64,000 nucleotides of DNA from Ophryocystis elektroscirrha (taxonomy: Eukaryota; Apicomplexa; Conoidasida; Neogregarinorida; Ophryocystidae), in NCBI GenBank assembly GCA_030141585.1, contig JAQIFP010000039.1, forward strand, positions 32,255 to 96,254, read 5' to 3'. Below, piece by piece: positions 57,665 through 64,000 of the stretch; the first letter of the stretch is position 1, and each line of letters starts with the position of its first letter. Position numbers and translations under genes: made by a program. The notes below the pieces were generated by a model, which did no database searches, was not told the origin of the DNA, and saw only the letters and a program-made list of their open reading frames with translations.

Positions 57665-59476
57665 CAATAGTATAAAATATTGTATAATTTATAGTATATA
57701 AATAATTTTAATATGTCAAGAATATATAAGAATAAAGTTAAGATGTATTATTTTTTTTTAGTATGATACTCGATTTCGCCTAAGCGTGGTTCAGACTTTA
57801 ATCCCAAAAATAGCTTGGTGTGTCTCAAGCTTAGCTGATTATAGAGTATATATGAAAACTGTTGGAACATGGGAAGAGCGTAAGATTTTTCCATATGAAG
57901 TATGTAAAGCTATCGAATCAGCTTTTGATAGTAAAAAAACAGCTGAACTGAAGGTAACTTACGACATTCATGTGTATATATACCTTTAAGGTTACGGAGT
58001 ATAGACAGAAGTTATATTCCTTGATTGATGTTAGTTTTTAGTTATATTCATGTTTACACAGATACTACATACAAGATCTGCTAAAGACAATACTGTAAGT
58101 ATATAGAATACTAATTTGCTGGTAATTATATAACGCAAAATCATGTAAAATTATATTATTATATTATTATATATTATAATATAAGAATTTTACACATTAT
58201 ATTCTTGAACTATATATTAAAATATAATAATATCATATATTATTATATTAATATATGATTATATATTATTATATAACAATACTATATATAATTATACTAT
58301 TTAATTATATATAGTATTAATATATATTATATATATATATATATTTATATATTGTATTATTATTTTATATACTATAATATAGTAATATTATGTATTATTA
58401 CAAATAATACTATTAAGTTATAAATTATAGTATAGTAATATAATATTACTGTATTATTATAAGATTATATATTATATTATATATCAAAATAATAATATAT
58501 ATATTATTATACTATTATATTATTTTATTAATATATAATTATATATATTATATAATTTTACTATATATTATTATATAATATAATTATAAATATTTATACT
58601 ATATAATTATATAATATATATATATAATTATTTGTTGTAATATGATTTTATTTACTATAATATAGTAATACTATATATTATCATAAGATATATTATTGAA
58701 TTTTATATTATAATATTATTGTATTAATATATAATTATATATTATATAACTATATTATATATTACTATATATTAATACCATATATAATTATACTATTATA
58801 TTCTTGTATTACTATATATTTATGCATTGTATTATTATAATATTATATATTATTATATGTTATATTAATGAAATATATATTATAATATAATAATATTATA
58901 TATTATTTAGTATATTATATAGATTATTAGTATTTATATGTAATTATATATATATATATGATTTGTATATTTATATGAATATATATTTATATATTATATA
59001 ATTTGATTATATATTAATGATAAAACTATATATAATAATACTATATAATTATATAATATATATAATTGTATAGTGTAATATTATATATACATAATAATAT
59101 AGTATCATTATATAATATACTAATATATTAGTATATTATCATTATTATGTAATATTGAACTAGAATTTTAATTTGTGTAAAGAAAAGTTATTTTATATAC
59201 CTTTAATCCAGATATTTTGTTATTTAAATTATACTTTTATAGTTGACGGAATCAGTAAATGACAAGGATGCCATGGAAGCTACAATAATGGGAGCCAACA
59301 CAAATGAACTAAAGGAGACAGAAGCTATGTGCAAAGGGGTTCTTTTGACAACCCAGAATACAATAGGATTTGTTGAAAGACTTTTATTAAGATATAAATC
59401 TGAATATTCCGATTATAACGAGTTACCTATAAATTTCGTACAAAATATACTAGACAAAGTTAATCCAATGCCATAA
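56214..59476 (+). CDS. CID-like (RNA polymerase II CTD-interacting) domain protein, multi-exon
   Basis: The start is MTDDLSYAEKYSPIRNVETT. An all-helical domain follows: HDPSLIEFIMNVIADVFLFS, then RRNIFYIVNNLVQ joined to YDTRFRLSVVQTLIPKIAWC, then VGTWEERKIFPYEVCKAIES. The order (R..IFYIVNNLVQ, then F…V..LIP, then the W-xx-R-x-(V/I)-F-P helix) resembles the CID domain of RPRD/Nrd1/SCAF proteins, which bind the phosphorylated Pol II tail. The last exon (59243-59476) has a helical C-terminus (LTTQNTIGFVERLLLRYKSE). An 11-codon exon precedes a 1148-nt intron. Assignment rests on helix pattern and the WEER-IFP motif, so it is moderate; ENTH/VHS proteins are the alternative. Confidence 0.5.
58095..59242 (+). 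other. Long, almost pure A+T intron (1148 nt) of the CID-like gene
   Basis: The intron has GT and AG ends (GTAAGT donor, TTATAG acceptor). From about 58140 to 59150 it consists almost wholly of A and T in irregular TATTATA and ATATAATA patterns rather than a fixed unit. No open frame of interest occurs. Confidence 0.7.
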
Positions 59477-59564
59477 AGTAATTACTATTATGACGACAAT
59501 AGTATAATTTACTCTATAATCATACAAAAAAAAAATATGGTGTTTTCTTAGGAGTAAAAACCGA

Positions 59565-60615
59565 TTAGATTCGGACAGTTGCGTTATAATGGGGACCAGA
59601 CGCGTACATGCTACAATGGTACGTCAAAATTAATGGATCTCTATCTTTATTGGCGATCTAAGCTTTTTATATAAAACATATATATTACGTATTCAAGAAT
59701 GTATGGAGGGTTAGATTGAAATATTTGAATATTTACATTAAGAGCTTGGCTAAGTGCAGAAATTTCTAATTCTCCTCCCCAGACTCCTTTATATTGTATA
59801 TTATCACAATGAGTTTCCAAACAGTCTATAAAATCTAATTATAACTTGCAAGGCTGGCTTATAAATACACATGCATGTATTTGATTTCAGCTTTATTCAT
59901 ATTAAGTCTTACAGGAACTTAACCTGTGTATTGGTCTTCGTCATAAGAAGTATCAAAAAACGCATTAAACTTTTCTCGTTGGGACAGAACGTATTTTGCT
60001 GCTATAGTCCGTAACTCCCGATGGTTACACTGTAGTTTTAATACGTACGATAATTGATGTTCTATTGCCCTAAACATTAATTTTTTACTTATTAAAAGTC
60101 TCGAGATTTATTTAAACTATTTAAAATCGCACACAGCCTATATATACAACCATATATTCAGTAGTACTATTTTCATATAAAATATGCCGATATATATATA
60201 TAGAGAGGCACTTATGTGCACCACTTATATAAAATATTATGCTTTTTAGAAAGGCATTATTTACCGAAATAAACAATTTCCATCGCTGGGTATCTCATAA
60301 ATCTTTAACCCAAATTGCCTGAGGGCGTCATGTAAGCTTTTGAATTCTTCAGAAGGAAGTTTTGCTACAGAAAAAATATTACGAATAATCACCTACATTT
60401 ATTATCATCATAAATCGATTGTGTGTTCTTATTCAACTTCATTTCTTTCTTTTGCAGCTTTTTTTGTTGCCTCGTAGAAATTGGTTTGAGTTTATAAAAT
60501 CCCTGGTCTAAAATGCATTGGTATCAATATAATTCTTTTAAGAGTGGCCAAACACAGTATTGATTCACAAACTAATGTGTCTGCGGTTTTTTGCCTTACT
60601 TAAAATTTGTTCCAT
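59565..60615 (-). CDS. OTU-domain cysteine protease (OTUD6-like deubiquitinase), multi-exon
   Basis: OTU enzymes cleave ubiquitin chains. All catalytic pieces are visible: IYEIPSDGNCLFR (Asp and Cys), RTIAAKYVLSQREKFNAFFD, THCDNIQYKGVWGGELEISA joined to LSQALNVNIQIFQ, and GPHYNATVRI (His of the HYN motif) ending in TAA at 59565-59567. The N-terminus (start 60615, MEQILSKAKNRR) is joined to a Lys-rich helix (STRQQKKLQKKEMKLNK), as in OTUD6 proteins. Exon joins were chosen by phase. The last splice (an AT donor context near 59675) is the least certain. The protein has about 260 residues, slightly short for OTUD6. Confidence 0.85.
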
Positions 60616-60978
60616 AAATCTAAACAGTTTTGATAAGACAAGACTTTAATCAATCAAAATTATAGTCTTTCTTTTCATATGAAACAAGATTTCAATACTT
60701 TTTTACAAAATTAAACTTAATAGGTCCCGTGTGCTGTTACAGTCTATAATTGTAATAATATAATTAAAAATTTATGGATTTTATTAATTTTTATTGACAG
60801 CGTGATTATTAACAAAAATAATTACGCTTAAGACATTTTTTCAATACAAATATAAATAACTGATGTCTAAACCAAGCTATTTTTTGAATAATATTTAATG
60901 CATTTTTCCTCAAGTCTCCATTTATAGTTCTTTTACTGGTATAGATGCACATACAATTTTTGACGAATAAATAGTAGA
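60616..60978. other. Intergenic region between the acetyltransferase and OTU genes
   Basis: This 363-nt AT-rich stretch between two tandem minus-strand genes has no open frame or motif that I can support. Confidence 0.4.
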
Positions 60979-62316
60979 CTATAAAGGTTGAGATTCCACT
61001 ATTTCATCAATAGGGTTACTAACCTGGTTATTAGTAGTGTTAGTAGGCAATTTTTTTCTCCAGTATATTAAACTACCTCGCATTAGAGATCGCGGAATCC
61101 ATTGCACAATTTCGTAGCGATGCTGTCTAATAAATTTAAAATGATCCGTATTGAGGTCATTTGTGTATAGATGGACTTCTTCATAGTTTTGAGCTATAGA
61201 GAATTGCTCGAATTGTATCAGAAGCCGTGTCCCAATTCTCATTCTTCTTGCTTCCTCTGCTACAACTAACCGAACAAGCTGCGATGCTTTAGGGTTGTCT
61301 CTTGTAGGACCGCATCCTACGCACCCTACAATTTTTCTTCCTATTATTTCCGTATTTTCATAATCAAATTCATTCATATCAACGTTTATGGAATCTGGTT
61401 CGACTTTTGAATTAAAGCTATCCACTGAATTGTAATTTGCCAAGTTTGTATCATTCGATAATACTTTTTTTTTTTTTATTTCCGTTTCAACTAAAAGTCT
61501 ACTCGAATAATTACTGTCATTAAATGATTTGAAATTTTGTGAATTATTAATCTCATTGCTCAACAGTTTATTATCGCTCGATGCTTGTTCATTGCTCAAC
61601 AGTTTATTATCGCTCGATGCTTGTTCATTGCTCGACAGTTTATTATCGCTCGATGCTTGTTCATTGCTCAACAGTTTATTATCGCTCGATGCTTGTTCAT
61701 TGCTCGACAGTTTATTATCGCTCGATGCTTGTTCATTGCTCGACAATTTATTATCGCTCAATGCTTTTTCATTTTTCGAGACTTTGTTATCACTCGATAC
61801 TTGTTCATTGCTCGACAGTTTGGTATCACTCGACATGTAAGTGCTGATAGGCTGCTCAAAACTGCGCAGTATATTAGATTGTGCAACTTCAAAAGGTTTA
61901 TCATTACTGGGAGTATATTCAATAGGCTTGGTATAAATATATTCAGCAATCCAAAAATAACTGCGTGGTTTATTCATATAAAATGTATCAATTTGATCCA
62001 AATCATAACAATCTTTATAAATGTATAACTCGATTTCCCAATGTGCTCTAATAATTAAATAAATAATATATAGTAATATAATGATAAGCAACTCCCTCCA
62101 TAATAAAAAAAATTTACAGATAAATAATAGTGCTACAATTTCGCTACTATTTTCTACTAAATAATACTTCACTGCTGAAAAGCAGAGCGACCGGAAATGC
62201 GCTTTGAATATTTTATTAATGGCTTCTTTATCTTCTGGTCTGTAAGGCCGTACTATTAAATTAGAATCACCTATCGATATTTGGCTATCTATTGAAGATT
62301 TTTTAAAAAAATTCAT
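60979..62316 (-). CDS. NAT8-like GNAT acetyltransferase with a membrane hairpin and an internal repeat insert, 445 residues
   Basis: GNAT enzymes transfer acetyl from acetyl-CoA to amines. The N-terminus (IVRPYRPEDKEAINKIFKAH) fits the first strand and helix of the fold. Residues about 60-105 form two hydrophobic segments (EIVALLFICKFFLLW, LIIILLYIIYLII), the layout of membrane-bound NAT8-type enzymes. SYFWIAEYIY matches the FWVAE strand. The acetyl-CoA site is QLVRLVVAEEARRMRIGTRL, where the usual Gly at position 4 of RxxGxG is Arg. Between the strand and this site lies a repeat array plus linker (about residues 145-315), splitting the fold. The C-terminus (HRYEIVQWIPRSLMRGSLIY) is in line with the family. 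Substrate unknown. Start 62316 is the first ATG. Confidence 0.78.
   Translation of the reverse strand: MNFFKKSSIDSQISIGDSNLIVRPYRPEDKEAINKIFKAHFRSLCFSAVKYYLVENSSEIVALLFICKFFLLWRELLIIILLYIIYLIIRAHWEIELYIYKDCYDLDQIDTFYMNKPRSYFWIAEYIYTKPIEYTPSNDKPFEVAQSNILRSFEQPISTYMSSDTKLSSNEQVSSDNKVSKNEKALSDNKLSSNEQASSDNKLSSNEQASSDNKLLSNEQASSDNKLSSNEQASSDNKLLSNEQASSDNKLLSNEINNSQNFKSFNDSNYSSRLLVETEIKKKKVLSNDTNLANYNSVDSFNSKVEPDSINVDMNEFDYENTEIIGRKIVGCVGCGPTRDNPKASQLVRLVVAEEARRMRIGTRLLIQFEQFSIAQNYEEVHLYTNDLNTDHFKFIRQHRYEIVQWIPRSLMRGSLIYWRKKLPTNTTNNQVSNPIDEIVESQPL
61555..61845 (-). repeat. 36-bp codon-phased repeat array inside the GNAT gene
   Basis: About seven to eight copies of a 12-residue unit (SSDNKLSSNEQA and near variants) lie between the two halves of the acetyltransferase domain. 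The last copies toward the N-terminus diverge (SSDTKL, VSKNEKAL), while the central ones are nearly identical at DNA level. Confidence 0.92.
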
Positions 62317-62659
62317 TTTTTCTTATTACATTAAAAAAAAAACCTTATATATAATTATATATAAGTTGTTTAGCTGAAATTCAAACAATAAATATATTAA
62401 ATTAATGTAAGACTCTTAGAAAATCTTAGAATTTTTTTTTTTTTTTTTTTAAGCAAAATTTAGATAGATTTGAACCTTTTGGTTATATGTATAAGATAAT
62501 AATACAATATCTTGCTTTTATAATGCTTTGTATAACAAAGTAATATATATATATATTAGCCGATTTAAAGTCTGCAAATCATGTATATTATTTTTTTACA
62601 TCTTAAATAGTCTTTTTTTTTTTTTTAATCAATTATTTATTAATTAAATAAAAAATCTA
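62317..62659. other. Divergent intergenic region with long T-runs
   Basis: The 343 nt between the acetyltransferase start (minus) and the MG-start gene (plus) contain T-runs of 18 and about 14 bases and short TA runs. No other element was recognised. Confidence 0.5.
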
Positions 62660-63723
62660 ATGGGCTTAAGTTGTTGTACTGCAGAAAGACCAGATATTAA
62701 TTTCAACTCTGCTGAATTTGAGTGCCGTTATATTGAGTCTAAAAAGTTACCAACAACATCTCTCCATAGGATCAAACCAGAGCCATCATCCACAGCAAGT
62801 AATAATTAAAAAAAAAAAAAAAAACAGTAGAAAAGAAAAAAGGAAAAAAAAAAAGATTACAGGAATCATATAAGGATACTCAGCTAGAAGAAGCTGCTGA
62901 GAATATAAATTCTGAAGAAGTGGTTGAAGAAGTGGTTAAAGAAAGTAATGAGTTAGAAGCGAAAGAAGATAATCAAATAGTTCCTGAGCCTGATGAAGGA
63001 ACAACATTTATTCGTCGCACAAAAACGAATAAAGATGGATTTTTGGTTGTGGAAGAAAGTGTTCGAACTTCAGCGTAAATGATTAAAAAAAAAAAAAAAA
63101 AAATTGTAGGGAAAATGGGTTACAAATAAACTCTACAATTGAGGAATCAACAAATGCAGAGTACAGAAATATTTCAACTGCTTCACCCAAATCATGTAAG
63201 CTTATTCTCTAGTTTATTGTTCAATAAAAAAAAATTGGATATACAATATAATTTATTTTTTATATATCAGTATATACTTAAATGGAAAAAAAAAGTATAA
63301 TGTATGTAAAAAAAAAAACCCGCTTTGTATATGATATACACATGTATTATGAAAATATAACAAGTAATTTGTATGCACAGATGCCACAGGAAATGATAAT
63401 GGCGCCTATTTGTTATATTCTGAAATAAATAATGGTTCCTTGTATTCAATCTACAAAAAAACCTTTGACGACTCAGCAATAGCTGTTTGTCGTCCAGCAT
63501 ATGGTATCCGTGTTCCCATGTTCAAATATCGAAGTCAAGTTGAATTAGCTAAAAACCTTAATGTAAGACTTTTTTTCCTTTAATTTTTCTGTAAAGGTAT
63601 CTTGTAACAAAATCTGTGAAACTTTTATTCATTTTTTTAAAGCCCTCAAAGCCTTCAAATGTTCCGGACAATATTTGGGAATTCATGACTACAACTTACC
63701 CAGATTATCTATATATATTTTAA
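62660..63723 (+). CDS. MG-start, Cys-containing protein (putative dual lipidation), multi-exon
   Basis: The N-terminus MGLSCCTAERPDINF has Gly at position 2 and adjacent Cys residues, the pattern of N-myristoylation plus palmitoylation that tethers proteins to membranes. Exon 1 ends near 62800 at an A-run intron. Exon 2 is Lys/Glu-rich (EKKKGKKKRLQESYK, EEVVEEVVKESNELEAKED) and ends TTFIRRTKTNKDGFLVVEES. Short introns with A-runs lead to exons with ENGLQINSTIEE, then a hydrophobic globular-looking part (NGAYLLYSEINNGSLYSIYK, AIAVCRPAYGIRVPMFKYRS). The final exon reads PDNIWEFMTTTYPDYLYIF, TAA at 63721-63723. No family is recognised. Apicomplexan inner-membrane-complex proteins share the lipidated N-terminus, which is a weak hint only. 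If the intron near 63077 is not spliced, the frame ends at 63077. Confidence 0.6.
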
Positions 63724-63879
63724 ATAATAAATTCAAGGTATACATATACATTGATATTGTATAAATTATACATATGCACGTTCATTTACATATACACATA
63801 TAACTATATATAGATATATTTGAGTAAAAATCTAAATATTTATTATTATATAAATATATAGGATATATATAGGTACATA

Positions 63880-64000
63880 TAGATACATATATATACATAT
63901 ATATACATATATATACATATATATACATATATATACATATATATACATATATATACATATATATACATATATATACATATATATACATATATATACATAT
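63880..64000. repeat. 10-bp ATACATATAT tandem array reaching the window edge
   Basis: A simple repeat begins in the 277-nt region after the MG-start gene and continues to the end of the window. Frames of Tyr-Ile type through it are artefacts. Confidence 0.92.

Noticed and set aside
61529..62028. Three overlapping plus-strand frames over the acetyltransferase repeat
   Set aside because: The 36-bp repeat keeps all frames open; only the minus strand has GNAT motifs.
1..64000. CRISPR array, bacterial operon or prophage
   Set aside because: Pervasive GT-AG introns and eukaryote-specific proteins exclude a prokaryotic source; repeats are tandem without spacers.
1..64000. Alternative genetic code with reassigned stop codons, as in ciliates
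   Set aside because: TAA (H2A, PITHD1), TAG (SF3B2, PHD gene) and TGA (SRP receptor, DHS, ZPR1) all end proteins at family-appropriate places.

Overview
The window is nuclear DNA of an AT-rich, intron-rich single-celled eukaryote. Every recognisable protein is eukaryotic: SRP receptor alpha, Vps45, histone H2A, HOP2, deoxyhypusine synthase, ZPR1, SF3B2, an ABCG transporter and an OTU protease. Genes are split by GT-AG introns, most of them only 18-40 nt, with a minority of long introns filled with TA or ATAC microsatellites. TAA, TAG and TGA all end genes, so the code looks standard. Tiny introns, asparagine-rich low-complexity proteins, codon-level tandem repeats and extreme A+T suggest an apicomplexan or other parasitic alveolate-like protist. 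Sequence alone cannot fix the lineage.

Layout. At 1-5.2 kb a possible gene tail is followed by two minus-strand secretory-pathway genes (SRP receptor alpha, Vps45). At 5.5-13.7 kb lies one very large plus-strand gene with an N-terminal cysteine cluster and a C-terminal array of about 50 five-residue repeats. At 14.2-16.7 kb are histone H2A and a PITH-domain protein. At 16.7-26.2 kb come three minus-strand genes: a sugar-transporter-like MFS protein, a PHD/ELM2-like chromatin protein and a FUSC/ArAE-type membrane protein. At 26.4-31.4 kb are an RPA43-like polymerase subunit, a four-pass membrane protein and HOP2. At 32.4-36 kb deoxyhypusine synthase is followed 16 nt later by a RAB5IF/OPTI-like protein. 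At 36.1-43.8 kb are four unrecognised genes, two of them long, Asn/Ser-rich proteins. At 44.2-50.5 kb ZPR1 and SF3B2 converge and overlap. At 50.8-54.8 kb is an ABCG half-transporter. At 54.9-63.7 kb are a cytochrome-b5-domain protein, a CID-like protein, an OTU protease, a NAT8-like acetyltransferase with an internal repeat array and a putatively lipidated MG-start protein.

The genes do not form one pathway; they are mostly housekeeping genes in a compact arrangement. The notable features are structural: introns near the known lower size limit, 3' ends that abut or overlap on opposite strands, short shared promoters between divergent genes, and bursts of repeat expansion inside coding sequence. 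Intron-exon models were built by hand from reading frame, GT-AG sites and family similarity remembered from known proteins; no database search was run. The window contains two runs of N, 17 and 100 bases long, both inside repeats.
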